Origin: Rikenella sp031549665
GTDB lineage: Bacteria; Bacteroidota; Bacteroidia; Bacteroidales; Rikenellaceae
Assembly (NCBI GenBank): GCA_031549665.1
Contig: JAVBPJ010000003.1
Coordinates: 66,575-130,574, forward strand
Length of the DNA: 64,000 nucleotides
Direction: 5' to 3'
The notes under the pieces are model-generated. The model was given only the letters and a program-made list of their open reading frames with translations. It was not told where the DNA came from and searched no databases. Positions within the stretch are counted from its first letter, which is position 1. Each line of letters opens with the position of its first letter. The position numbers were made by a program, and so were the translations under genes. Of this stretch, positions 1 through 8,192 are shown piece after piece.

Positions 1-721
1 GCGTTTCGTTGAAGCTGCCATCGTCGATCGCCGAAATCATCGTCTTGAACAGGTTGGACAGCTTTTTGACGTCGCCCGCAGGGCAATGGATCGTGAATGT
101 CCATACTTCAAGGCCTGCCACACACCGGAAGGTCGCGCGATAGCCGTCATAAATTTGTGGAGGCTTCTCGGTGGGTGCAAAGGTGTCGATCATTGTCGAG
201 ACTTTGGCGTATACTTTCTCGGCAAATGCGTCGCTTACAGGGATTGCTTTCGCGTCTATTTCATAGCGTTTCGGGCGTTCTTCGTACAGTTTCGCTATCA
301 TGGCCCCGTTGTGTTTAGCCATCTGTTCCCCGCGTTCTCCGGATAGTTCCTCGAGAGTACTCCCTCCCTGAAGGGGAAATTCGTTGTTTAGTTGTTTGTT
401 TACCTTGTCGTAATTCGTAATCTTCTTTACTTCGAGCAGGTACGACTTGCCCAGCGAATCGCGGTAAATCCGAAAACCGGTGGCCGGCTCGAACGAGGGT
501 TCGAGGAAATACTCGACCTTGGCGTTGAAATCTCCGAAAAAACGTTTTTCAACGCCCTTTTTACTGTCCGTATTGTAGAACCCGTCTTCTCTCCCGTCGG
601 TAATGCTCACCCAATTATTGGCGTAATTGTCCTCGATTCGTATCAGGAACCTTCCGCCCTGAGCGAAGGCCGAAGAGAGACAAAGGAAAACGAGCAGGGC
701 GATTAACATTGATTTTTTCAT
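1..721 (-). CDS. Exported protein of unknown function, cut by the left window edge
   Basis: The frame is open from the ATG at 721 to the window edge (240 codons seen), so the C-terminus is missing. The first 20 or so residues (MKKSMLIALLVFLCLSSAFA) are a clear Sec signal peptide ending near AFA-Q, so the product should reach the periplasm or outer membrane. The mature part is charged and soluble-looking, with no membrane segment and no cysteine cluster; I do not recognise a family. A -7 promoter box lies 42 nt upstream. The only oddity is truncation by the window. Confidence 0.75.
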   Translation of the reverse strand, partial: MKKSMLIALLVFLCLSSAFAQGGRFLIRIEDNYANNWVSITDGREDGFYNTDSKKGVEKRFFGDFNAKVEYFLEPSFEPATGFRIYRDSLGKSYLLEVKKITNYDKVNKQLNNEFPLQGGSTLEELSGERGEQMAKHNGAMIAKLYEERPKRYEIDAKAIPVSDAFAEKVYAKVSTMIDTFAPTEKPPQIYDGYRATFRCVAGLEVWTFTIHCPAGDVKKLSNLFKTMISAIDDGSFNET

Positions 722-763
722 GATTCGGGGTCGATTGGGTTTATGCGCACGCATCTGTTCGAG

Positions 764-771
764 CAAAGTTA
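764..771 (-). promoter_or_regulatory. -7 promoter box of the left-edge exported gene
   Basis: Reads TAACTTTG on the minus strand, matching the Bacteroidota consensus TAnnTTTG. It predicts a leader of about 40 nt before the ATG at 721. Confidence 0.5.
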
Positions 772-959
772 AATACATATTTCGGGTTTGTTGTGTTTGA
801 ATGTATACTTCTCAACGTGTGAATTTTACGGTCGTTGGGAAAAGGAATTGTATCGGCTGCCGGCAGCGACCCTGCGCCTATCCGACAACCCTCTCCGGCC
901 TATTATGTTTCGCCGATGGGATCCTCGTTCAAATCTTTGATTTGGGCCGACTTATCAAC

Positions 960-997
960 AAAAAGCACCCTCCGCTGTGTTGCGGGAGTGCTTTTCG
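960..997 (-). terminator. Terminator after tRNA-Ser
   Basis: On the minus strand, just downstream of the tRNA, AAAAGCAC pairs with GTGCTTTT through an imperfect GC-rich inner stem, followed by a run of T. This is a typical intrinsic terminator for the single tRNA transcript. Confidence 0.6.
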
Positions 998-1004
998 GGT
1001 CGGC

Positions 1005-1094
<90 letters not shown>

Positions 1095-1258
1095 GGAACG
1101 GTGCAAAAGTAATACTTCTATTGGTTACTTCCAAATCCGCGGCAATGAATCGGGCGTGAAAATCCCCTCCCTTTCCCACGACACGGAAGCGATGCGAAAG
1201 AGATATGGCAGCGATAAATTTGCAAAAAAATGAGGTGTTGAAAGATTCAAATACGTCC

Positions 1259-1414
1259 CTATTTTTGCAGCCTGGGCGGGCGATTATTTCTTCGACGTTG
1301 GCGCCTCAACCGTTTATATTTCTCCGGAAGGAAGAGACTCCAAAAAATGACGACTAACAATATAATCAGGATGGAAAGGCCTGAAAAAAGCAAAAAATCA
1401 GCTAAAAAGTCCAT
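1259..1414 (-). CDS. Small single-span membrane protein, 51 residues, unknown
   Basis: ATG at 1414 to TAG at 1259 encodes 51 residues. Residues about 2-29 are strongly hydrophobic (LLFSGLSILIILLVVIFWSL) and form one membrane span. The C-terminus is very basic (KRLRRQRRRNNRPPRLQK), predicting an N-out/C-in topology by the positive-inside rule. An AGAGGA stretch sits 8 nt upstream of the ATG, and an imperfect -7 element (AATCTTTG) about 55 nt upstream. I cannot assign a family; it resembles small accessory subunits or regulators of membrane complexes only in general character. It lies alone between the tRNA and the ZIP transporter. The composition makes a chance frame unlikely, but this is inference. 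Confidence 0.6.
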   Translation of the reverse strand: MDFLADFLLFSGLSILIILLVVIFWSLFLPEKYKRLRRQRRRNNRPPRLQK

Positions 1415-1581
1415 AATCCTCTATTAATGAAACAACAGCCTAATATCGCTGCAAAGATTACGCCAAATAGGTTATGTTATGCGGTATTTTTGTACGGTTG
1501 GAAAATAAAAAGCGCAAAAATAATCATAAGGTATCTTTCTTGCCAAAAATAGGGCCTTAGGTTCAATCGGAACTAATTCAT

Positions 1582-2337
1582 TTAGAACAATTTACTGAGC
1601 AAAAAGGCGGTCAGGAACCCCGTTACCGTAATCAGGGCGACGGTTCGTCCGCCGAATTTGAATGCTTCGGGGATCATTGTGTCGCTCAGCATGGCCAGGA
1701 CGGCTCCCGAGGCAAACGCCATCGTGGCCGCGCGCAGAGAGGGCGATGCGTCGCCCAAAAAGGCGAATCCTCCCACCGAGGCAACAACGGTCATCGCCAG
1801 GGTGATCCACCACAGGGTCATGATGCGGCGGGTGGTCATCCCGGCCATCTTCATGCCCAGCGTACCGGACATTCCCTCGGGCAGGTTGCTCAAAAAGACG
1901 GCGGCCACGAAGACCACGCCCGTACTGCCTCCGGCGGCTACCGAGGCCCCCACCACGAACGACTCGGGAATCCCGTCCAGCAGGGTACCCAGCAGGATGG
2001 CTGTTCCCGAGTTCTCGGTGGTAGCGTTGTTCTTGTTTTTCAGCGCTTTGCCGTGTCCATGTTTGCGCATTCCGCCTCCGCGCCGGTCGATCAGGTAGTC
2101 GCCGCCGACAAAAACGAGCGCTCCGGCCAAAAAACAGCATCCCACGACCCAGGGATCGTGGGATGTTTCCAGCGCTTCGCTCATCAGGTCGATCGACAGG
2201 GCCGAGATCAGCACGCCTGCGCCGAATGCCATAGTCATGGCAATCAGTTGGTTGCTGATCTTCAGGCGCAGCCCCAGCCACGCCCCGATCAGGATGGCTG
2301 ATCCCGAAAGCAGCCCCAACAATGCGGCGGTGAGCAT
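1582..2337 (-). CDS. ZIP family divalent metal transporter
   Basis: A 251-residue inner-membrane protein with about eight hydrophobic segments. It should import Zn2+ or a related divalent cation. The ZIP metal-binding helices are recognisable: DGIPESFVVG in helix 4 and LSNLPEG in helix 5, each with the conserved Pro-Glu pair. A charged, histidine-containing loop (residues about 85-105, RKHGHGKALKNK) separates the N-terminal three helices from the rest, as in ZupT-like proteins. It is the last gene of the run that includes floA, 12 nt behind it. Substrate specificity cannot be read from sequence. Confidence 0.85.
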   Translation of the reverse strand: MLTAALLGLLSGSAILIGAWLGLRLKISNQLIAMTMAFGAGVLISALSIDLMSEALETSHDPWVVGCCFLAGALVFVGGDYLIDRRGGGMRKHGHGKALKNKNNATTENSGTAILLGTLLDGIPESFVVGASVAAGGSTGVVFVAAVFLSNLPEGMSGTLGMKMAGMTTRRIMTLWWITLAMTVVASVGGFAFLGDASPSLRAATMAFASGAVLAMLSDTMIPEAFKFGGRTVALITVTGFLTAFLLSKLF

Positions 2338-2349
2338 GTGAAAGTCGGG

Positions 2350-3351
2350 CTATTTGGGTTCGGCGGGCTTATGTACCGTTCCGGTGGTTCCGGAGGGGGC
2401 GGTGATGCTTTCGCGCATGGTGGTGTCGGCCTGGATGTTGCGGAGCTTGTAGTAATCCATCACGCCGAGGTTGCCGCTGCGGAAGGCTTCGGCGATGGCC
2501 AGCGGAATTTCGGCTTCGGCCAGAATCACCTTGGCGCGGGATTCTTGCGTTTTGGCTTTCATCTCCTGTTCAAGGGCTACGGCCATGGCGCGTTTCTCCT
2601 CGGCGCGGGCCTGGGCGATGTTTTTGTCGGCGTTGGCCTGATCCATCTGAAGCACGGCGCCGATGTTTTTCCCTACGTCGATGTCGGCGATATCGATCGA
2701 CAGGATTTCGAAGGCGGTTCCCGCGTCGAGTCCTTTTTCGAGTACCACGCGCGAGATGAAGTCGGGATTTTCCAGCACGGTCTTGTGCGAGGCCGACGAG
2801 CCGATCGACGAAACGATCCCTTCGCCCACCCGGGCCAGCACGGTCTCTTCGCCTGCGCCGCCCACCAGTTGCTTGATGTTGGCGCGTACGGTTACCCGGG
2901 CCTTGGCCACAAGCTGGATCCCGTCCTTGGCGACGGCCGTTACGGGCGGGGTGTTGATTACTTTAGGGTTTACAGACATTTGCACGGCTTCGAACACGTC
3001 GCGGCCCGCCAGGTCGATGGCGGTGGCCATTTTAAAGTCGAGGGTGATGTTGGCTTTCTGGGCCGATACCAGGGCGTGTACCACGTTGGCCACGTGTCCT
3101 CCGGCCAGGTAGTGGGCTTCCAGCTCGTTGGGGTTGAGCTTCAGGCCGGCTTTGGTCCCTTCGATCATGGCCGACACGATGGTGGACGGCGGTACTTTCC
3201 GCCAGCGCATCAGCACCAGTTGCAGCAAACTGATCCGAACGCCCGACACCAGGGCCGAGAACCAGAGTCCGATGGGGATGAAGTAAAGGATCAGCCAAAG
3301 CAGGATGATCGAGGCGATTGTGATGACAATGGCGGTTGATGTGAATTCCAT
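2350..3351 (-). CDS. floA: Flotillin-like protein FloA
   Basis: 333 residues, the usual length for FloA (YqfA/UPF0365). An N-terminal membrane hairpin (about residues 5-45) is followed by an SPFH/band-7 region and a coiled-coil stretch rich in Ala and Glu (about 225-290, with AQARAEEKRAMAVALEQE). FloA oligomerises at the membrane and organises functional microdomains that affect signalling, secretion and cell-wall enzymes. The NfeD-like gene lies immediately upstream (21 nt), the classical flotillin partner arrangement, with an exported SPOR-like gene before that. Confidence 0.92.
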   Translation of the reverse strand: MEFTSTAIVITIASIILLWLILYFIPIGLWFSALVSGVRISLLQLVLMRWRKVPPSTIVSAMIEGTKAGLKLNPNELEAHYLAGGHVANVVHALVSAQKANITLDFKMATAIDLAGRDVFEAVQMSVNPKVINTPPVTAVAKDGIQLVAKARVTVRANIKQLVGGAGEETVLARVGEGIVSSIGSSASHKTVLENPDFISRVVLEKGLDAGTAFEILSIDIADIDVGKNIGAVLQMDQANADKNIAQARAEEKRAMAVALEQEMKAKTQESRAKVILAEAEIPLAIAEAFRSGNLGVMDYYKLRNIQADTTMRESITAPSGTTGTVHKPAEPK

Positions 3352-3372
3352 AATGGGCGGTGGTTTAGGGGG

Positions 3373-3843
3373 TTATGCGTTGATTTTTACGATGATGTTG
3401 GCGTTCTCGTAGCCTGTTACCACCACCGCGGTGCGGGGATCGATGTAGCTGTCGAGCGATTTGGCCTCGTAGACACGGCCTCCGATGTCGACTTTGCCCA
3501 TCGGGGCGAGGCGCGTCAGGGTGGTGCCTACGGCTCCGACGGCGATCTGCTGGTCGATCTCAACCGGCTGCACCTGCGAGTCGATCTCGGTATGCAGGGC
3601 GAAGCGGTTCCAGGTACGGGGGCGTAGAAAGAGCAGGGTCAGCACGGTCAGCGCCACTGATACCGAACCCAGCACGATCCATCCGGTGGCCATGCCCAGT
3701 TCGACGAAGGCCCAGCTGACGGCTCCGACCAGGCAGCAAAACGCGCCGACGGCGGCCACGGTGATGCCGGGCAGCAGTACCAGTTCGGCCAAAAAAAGGA
3801 TGAGCCCGAGCAAAACGAGCAGGATGATCCAGGTGAGTGTCAT
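3373..3843 (-). CDS. NfeD-like membrane protein, flotillin partner
   Basis: 156 residues. Two or three hydrophobic segments occupy residues about 4-75, followed by a soluble C-terminal domain of about 60 residues with the NfeD OB-fold pattern (AVGAVGTTLTRLAPMGKVDIGG, then YEAKSLDSYIDPRTAVVV). It is the short NfeD1b type without the N-terminal ClpP-like protease. It is co-oriented with floA and separated by 21 nt; NfeD proteins are known to co-occur with SPFH proteins. The upstream SPOR-like gene ends 3 nt before its start, so translation may be coupled. Confidence 0.88.
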   Translation of the reverse strand: MTLTWIILLVLLGLILFLAELVLLPGITVAAVGAFCCLVGAVSWAFVELGMATGWIVLGSVSVALTVLTLLFLRPRTWNRFALHTEIDSQVQPVEIDQQIAVGAVGTTLTRLAPMGKVDIGGRVYEAKSLDSYIDPRTAVVVTGYENANIIVKINA

Positions 3844-3846
3844 GGG

Positions 3847-5388
3847 TTATGGGTTTGTGATGTTGATTTCGACGTTTTCCTTTTCCTGCATGGCGCGGCC
3901 CAGGGCTTCGGCCTCGGCTTTCGAGGAAAAAGTACCTACCGAGTAGATCACCCCCCGTTCCGAGGCGCGGCGGATGATGTTTTTCGAGGGGGCTTTTTCG
4001 GTGATCAGATCGCGCAGGGCCGAGGAAAGGCGTCCTTCGGGCGGAAGGATGTTCAGGGTGTATTCGCCCTCGGTTTTGGGTTTGGCGGCGGCCTGTTTGG
4101 TCTCCAGCGCCCGGGCGGTGTTGACGGCGGTGTATTTCCCATCGACCCATGCCATCACTGCGGGCGCTCTGAACCCGGCGCGCGCCATCTGTACCTGGGC
4201 GGCGATCGCCTCGGCGTAGGTGCGGAATCCTCCGGCAAAGTAGCGGGTACGCCCTTCTGCGGTTTTTTGCTGCATCAGCGGGGTCATCTTTTTCAGCGGA
4301 GCCGAACTGGTCGGGGGATTGACGTAGGTGGTCAGCAGCACGCTGTAATAGATGCCTGTTTGGGGAATTTGGATGGTGGGAATTTCGCTCAGGGGGATAT
4401 CCCGCGGGCCAACGGTGATGGGGGCGTATACGATCAGGTTGCGCACCGGAAAATCGATGTCGGAGTAGTCGGGTACCGGAGGTATTTGCTTGAGGCAGGC
4501 CCGGAGCGAGTCGGCGGCGGCCCGGAGTCCGAGTTCTTCGGCGATGAGCAGTTCGTAGTCGAGCGCCAGTTTTTTCTGAAGCGGAAAGGTCGATACCAGC
4601 GGCGCCAGCGAGCCTGCGTTCAGCCCTTCGGCGCGGCGCACTCCCCTGCTCTCCTGGTCGATCTGTTCGAGGCGCAGGCGGTCGACGTTCTCCAGTTTGT
4701 CGACCAGCCAGGGGTAGTTGTCGATTTTGTGCCGGTACAGGGTGAGCCACATCACTTCGATGTCGGCGTCCAGCGCTTCGATTTGTCCTTTGAGCCGGTC
4801 GCCCGCCTGTGCGATGCTGTCGATGCGCTCCTGGCTTGTGGCGCCGTCGTACTGTTGGCGAAGTTCGACCAGTTGCTTGTAGAGCGGCGCAATGGCTTCG
4901 CTGGATTGCTGCACCCGACGTTCGATGCGGGGGGCGTATTGCAGCAGGGTGATCTCTTCGTCGGGAAAGTTGTCGCGGAATATCGGGTTCAGAAACAGGG
5001 TGCGGTACTGCGGCCGGTTGTCGTCGGGCGAGGCTTCTGCCCGGACTCCGGCGGGCTGGTTGAGTTGTTTGAGCAGGTAGTCCTGCTCGATGGCCGAAAC
5101 CTGGGCGGTGATCTTTCCGCTTGCGCTGCGCAGGTCGTAAAGCTGCGATTCGAGCGCGACGATCTGTTTCGACAGGGTGCTTTTGTCGGTCGCCTCTTCG
5201 AACTGGCCCCGGATTTGGCCGATCAGCGAGCCGATGGAGTCTTGCCGTTGCTGCAATTGCCGCTGTTGCGCCAGCAGCTGCATGTAGGCGGCGTTCCCTT
5301 CCAGCCCCTCGATACGGGCCTGTTGGGCCTGCAGGGTGGCGGGAATCCCGCAAAAGAAAAGTAGCAGAAGGTATAGCCGTAAATTCAT
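3847..5388 (-). CDS. Exported coiled-coil protein with SPOR-like C-terminal repeats
   Basis: About 513 residues from ATG 5388. A signal peptide (MNLRLYLLLLFFCGIPATLQA) is followed by a Gln-rich, heptad-like helical region (about 20-75), a long helical middle part, and two C-terminal modules that resemble SPOR domains: one with YFAGGFRTYAEAIAAQVQM and one with GVIYSVGTFSSKAEAEALGRA. SPOR domains bind denuded glycan strands of peptidoglycan. A TTG nine bases further upstream overlaps the promoter box and is rejected as start. Position directly before nfeD-floA suggests a periplasmic partner of the flotillin system; that is inference. Confidence 0.7.
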   Translation of the reverse strand: MNLRLYLLLLFFCGIPATLQAQQARIEGLEGNAAYMQLLAQQRQLQQRQDSIGSLIGQIRGQFEEATDKSTLSKQIVALESQLYDLRSASGKITAQVSAIEQDYLLKQLNQPAGVRAEASPDDNRPQYRTLFLNPIFRDNFPDEEITLLQYAPRIERRVQQSSEAIAPLYKQLVELRQQYDGATSQERIDSIAQAGDRLKGQIEALDADIEVMWLTLYRHKIDNYPWLVDKLENVDRLRLEQIDQESRGVRRAEGLNAGSLAPLVSTFPLQKKLALDYELLIAEELGLRAAADSLRACLKQIPPVPDYSDIDFPVRNLIVYAPITVGPRDIPLSEIPTIQIPQTGIYYSVLLTTYVNPPTSSAPLKKMTPLMQQKTAEGRTRYFAGGFRTYAEAIAAQVQMARAGFRAPAVMAWVDGKYTAVNTARALETKQAAAKPKTEGEYTLNILPPEGRLSSALRDLITEKAPSKNIIRRASERGVIYSVGTFSSKAEAEALGRAMQEKENVEINITNP

Positions 5389-5394
5389 CGTTTT

Positions 5395-5402
5395 CAAAGA
5401 TA
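5395..5402 (-). promoter_or_regulatory. -7 promoter box that decides the SPOR-like gene start
   Basis: TATCTTTG on the minus strand, a full match to TAnnTTTG, ends 6 nt before the ATG at 5388. It predicts a leader of only a few nucleotides and gives the SPOR-nfeD-floA-ZIP run its own promoter inside the larger gene cluster. Confidence 0.55.
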
Positions 5403-5407
5403 GCGAT

Positions 5408-6853
5408 TTACTTCCAACTTCGCAGCATAAAAAGGTGGATGAAACCGAAGAGTTCCAAACGTCCGAAAAGCATCAAAAAACTGAGCAACACTTTGGCTGC
5501 GGGCGAAAAGATGCTGAAGTTTTCGAGGTTGCTGAGCTTTCCGAACCCCGGGCCCACGTTGCTCAGGCACGAAATGGAGGCCGAAAAGCCGGTCATCAGG
5601 TCGACCCCCATGGCGGCCAGCAGCACGGTTCCCGCCAGCGCGGTGGCCAGGAAGAAGAGGATCATCAGCATGGCGGCGTTCACCAGCGAGTCGTCCTGCG
5701 CTATGCCGTTCAACTTGATGCGTATGATGGCGTTGGGGTGTTGCAGTTTGACGGCGCGGGCGCGGATGGCTTTCAGCAGCAGCAACACGCGGTCGACCTT
5801 GATCCCCCCGGTCGACGAACCGGCCATGGCGCACTGGATCATGCAGTACATCAGCACAACGATGGCCAGGGGGGGCCACAGCGCGTTGTCGGCCGAGGCA
5901 AAACCGCTGGTGGTGGTGTACGACGCCACCTGGAAGAAACCGTACCGGAGCGCCTCGCCCGGGGTGTTGTAGTGGTGTTCGGACAGCAAACTCGCCGAAA
6001 CGATCAGCGTGCAAACGGCCAGCGAAATCAGGTAGAACCGCGCCACCTCCGAACGGAACAGGTTGTTGCGCCGCCCCTGCAGGGTGGCGTAGATCAGTCC
6101 CATGTGCATCCCCGACACGACCATGAAGGTGGCCACGACCATTTCGATGGCAAAGCTGTGGTAGTACATGATGCTGGCGTTGCGGATGCTGAAGCCGCCC
6201 GTGGCCACGGTCGAAAAAGCCGTGGTAACGGCGTCGAACCAGTGCATTCCGAACAGCATCAGGCAGCCGGTTTCAACCACCGTGATGCCGGTGTAGACCA
6301 CCAGGATGATCCGCAACACTTTGCGGGTGTTGTAGTGAAAGTTGTCTTTGGCCAGCGTCGACATCTCGGCGCTCGTGAGGCTCATTTTGGAGCGACCCAT
6401 CGACGGAAGGATCAACAGGGCGAAAAGCACCACCCCTACCCCGCCGATCCAGTGGGTCGAGGCGCGCCAGAAAAGCAGGCTCTTGGGTAGCGCTTCCACG
6501 TCGTCCAGAATGGTTCCTCCGGTGGTGGTGAAGCCCGAAACGCTTTCGAACCAGGAGTTGATCAGGTCGAACTCCCCGCCCCAAATCACGTAGGGTACCA
6601 TGCCCAGCAGGCACGAGGCTCCCCACGAGGTCAGCACAATGATGTAGCTCTCCTTGGTGGTGATCTGGTTTTGTTTCGGAACGAAGATCAGCGGAAACGA
6701 ACCGATGATGGCGGTGATGATAAAGCTCAGCAACAGGGGATAGAATCCGGTGTCGAACCCGTCGGCCAGGGCGATCCCCGCCGAAATGAGCATGAAAAAG
6801 GCGTTCAGCAGGATAACCAGCCCCGTGTAGCGTATGACCAGTCCTCGGTTCAT
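5408..6853 (-). CDS. trkH: TrkH-family potassium uptake channel subunit
   Basis: 481 residues, many hydrophobic segments. TrkH/KtrB channels carry four P-loop repeats; filter-like turns are visible as SVSGFTTTGGT, TVATGGFS, TTSGFAS and SNVGPGFG. The protein should translocate K+ across the inner membrane, normally gated by a cytoplasmic NAD/ATP-binding TrkA/KtrA ring. No trkA gene is present in this window. The start codon follows directly on the stop of the upstream HAMP gene (TAGATG), implying tight co-translation. Confidence 0.92.
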   Translation of the reverse strand: MNRGLVIRYTGLVILLNAFFMLISAGIALADGFDTGFYPLLLSFIITAIIGSFPLIFVPKQNQITTKESYIIVLTSWGASCLLGMVPYVIWGGEFDLINSWFESVSGFTTTGGTILDDVEALPKSLLFWRASTHWIGGVGVVLFALLILPSMGRSKMSLTSAEMSTLAKDNFHYNTRKVLRIILVVYTGITVVETGCLMLFGMHWFDAVTTAFSTVATGGFSIRNASIMYYHSFAIEMVVATFMVVSGMHMGLIYATLQGRRNNLFRSEVARFYLISLAVCTLIVSASLLSEHHYNTPGEALRYGFFQVASYTTTSGFASADNALWPPLAIVVLMYCMIQCAMAGSSTGGIKVDRVLLLLKAIRARAVKLQHPNAIIRIKLNGIAQDDSLVNAAMLMILFFLATALAGTVLLAAMGVDLMTGFSASISCLSNVGPGFGKLSNLENFSIFSPAAKVLLSFLMLFGRLELFGFIHLFMLRSWK

Positions 6854-7603
6854 CTACAATTGGCTTTTTTTCTTGTTGGTGGCGATCAGCTCGGCAATGT
6901 GGTCGCGCAGTTGCAGCAGTTCGTCCCGGGTGTGGATTTTGACTTCGAACGGAAGTTTCGAGAGGATATATCCCCGCAGCGACGAGGTGATTTGGAGGAT
7001 GGGGCGAATGAAGTAGTTGTTGATCATGAAGTAGAAGACCAACATGAGCAAAATGCCGGCGGCCAGCGAGATGATCCCCACCATCGACGCGCGGTAGGCG
7101 CTTTGTTCCAGCGCGGCGGTATGTTCAAAGCTCTGCTGCTGGATCTGCACCATGAACTCCTTGATGGCGTGGGTCAGGTTCGAGTAGGAGGTTTGGTACA
7201 CCTCGGTGAACCACTCCACGTCGGTGCTGTCGGTAACCTGGTCCACAATGCTGTTGTAGTAGCGGGCCGCTTCGTGGATCGGGGTCAGTTCGGGCGAGTT
7301 GTGGAGCGATTGTTCGGCTGCGAAGTACACCTGTTCGAATTCGGTGTTTCCGGCCTTTACCAACGAGTCGTAGAGCGCTCCCTGCTCGGCCGGGCCGGTG
7401 ATGCGAAGCAGCAGCGCGGTATTTTGTTTTTGGGCCGCGTCGAGCATCTGTTTCGAAAGGTCGATGCTGCTGTGGCTGCGCGTGAGCAGGCTTTGGGTCG
7501 ATCGGCTGAAACGGGCCAGTTCGAGCGAGGAGATCACCCCCGATAAAAAAAACAGGGCTCCGATGGCCCAAAAGCCGAGTTGTACCTTTCGTTTGATTCC
7601 CAT
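6854..7603 (-). CDS. Membrane sensor-like protein with HAMP domain and no output domain
   Basis: 249 residues. N-terminal membrane segment (about 8-28), a periplasmic helical region of about 140 residues resembling the four-helix-bundle ligand-binding module of chemoreceptors and histidine kinases, a second membrane segment (about 172-195), then a HAMP-like region (FIRPILQITSSLRGY to HIAELIA). The protein ends there at TNKKKSQL, without kinase, cyclase or methyl-accepting domain. It abuts trkH with no gap. It may relay an envelope signal to TrkH, or be the remnant of a kinase; both are inference. Confidence 0.7.
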   Translation of the reverse strand: MGIKRKVQLGFWAIGALFFLSGVISSLELARFSRSTQSLLTRSHSSIDLSKQMLDAAQKQNTALLLRITGPAEQGALYDSLVKAGNTEFEQVYFAAEQSLHNSPELTPIHEAARYYNSIVDQVTDSTDVEWFTEVYQTSYSNLTHAIKEFMVQIQQQSFEHTAALEQSAYRASMVGIISLAAGILLMLVFYFMINNYFIRPILQITSSLRGYILSKLPFEVKIHTRDELLQLRDHIAELIATNKKKSQL

Positions 7604-7665
7604 GGCGGTTGTTTGAAATGGAGCGTAAAATTAGGGCTTTTCTCTGAATTTTGGACAGGGAACGA

Positions 7666-8148
7666 TCAAAACTCGCCTACCTCGAGGTCGAAAATACGCT
7701 CGCCGTCGATCGAGAAACGAACGGCCGTACGTATGCCCTGATAACCGAATCCGGCGGCTCCCGGATTGATGTGCAGCAAGTTATGGCGCGAATCGGGCAT
7801 CACTTTCAGGATGTGGGAGTGGCCGCAAACAAAGAGCGCGGGCTGCAGGCTTTCGATGCGTTGCCGCGCCTCGGGCGAATAGTGGTCGGGGTAACCCCCT
7901 ATGTGGGTCATCAGCACCGACACCCCCTCGCACTGGAAATGTTGAAAACGGGGATAGACCCGTCGCACCCATCCGTCGTCGATGTTGCCGTAGACGGCGG
8001 TCAGCGGACGGAACGCCGCGATCCGGTCGGCCAGGGCCAGCGAACCGATGTCGCCCGCGTGCCACAATTGATCGACCGGCTCGAAAAAGCGTTCGAGCGG
8101 AGCGTCGAAAGTGCCGTGGGTGTCGGAGAGCAGGCCAATACGGATCAT
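7666..8148 (-). CDS. YfcE/MJ0936-type metallophosphoesterase
   Basis: 160 residues from ATG 8148. Metallophosphoesterase motifs occur in order: LLSDTHG, HAGDIG, YGNID, MTHIGG and CGHSH, which together hold two divalent metals. Family members hydrolyse small phosphodiesters; the natural substrate is usually unknown. A longer reading from an upstream ATG (8169) would add seven residues encoded by the promoter box itself, so I chose 8148. It is divergent from rarA with only 44 nt between the start codons. Confidence 0.88.
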   Translation of the reverse strand: MIRIGLLSDTHGTFDAPLERFFEPVDQLWHAGDIGSLALADRIAAFRPLTAVYGNIDDGWVRRVYPRFQHFQCEGVSVLMTHIGGYPDHYSPEARQRIESLQPALFVCGHSHILKVMPDSRHNLLHINPGAAGFGYQGIRTAVRFSIDGERIFDLEVGEF

Positions 8149-8156
8149 AGTCAAGG

Positions 8157-8164
8157 CAAAGATA
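8157..8164 (-). promoter_or_regulatory. -7 promoter box of the phosphoesterase gene
   Basis: TATCTTTG on the minus strand, 8 nt before the ATG at 8148. It lies back to back with the rarA box (8181-8188), so the two divergent promoters share about 30 bp and RNA polymerase binding should be mutually exclusive. Confidence 0.55.
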
Positions 8165-8180
8165 GTCATTAAATCTTTGC

Positions 8181-8188
8181 TACCTTTG
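8181..8188 (+). promoter_or_regulatory. -7 promoter box of rarA, near-leaderless
   Basis: TACCTTTG, full consensus match, with only four bases (CGTT) before the rarA ATG at 8193. Transcription would start at or within a base or two of the start codon. Confidence 0.6.
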
Positions 8189-8192
8189 CGTT

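Noticed and set aside
5389..5397. TTG start for the SPOR-like gene nine bases upstream of the ATG
   Set aside because: The TTG is part of the -7 promoter box, so it would precede or coincide with the transcription start.
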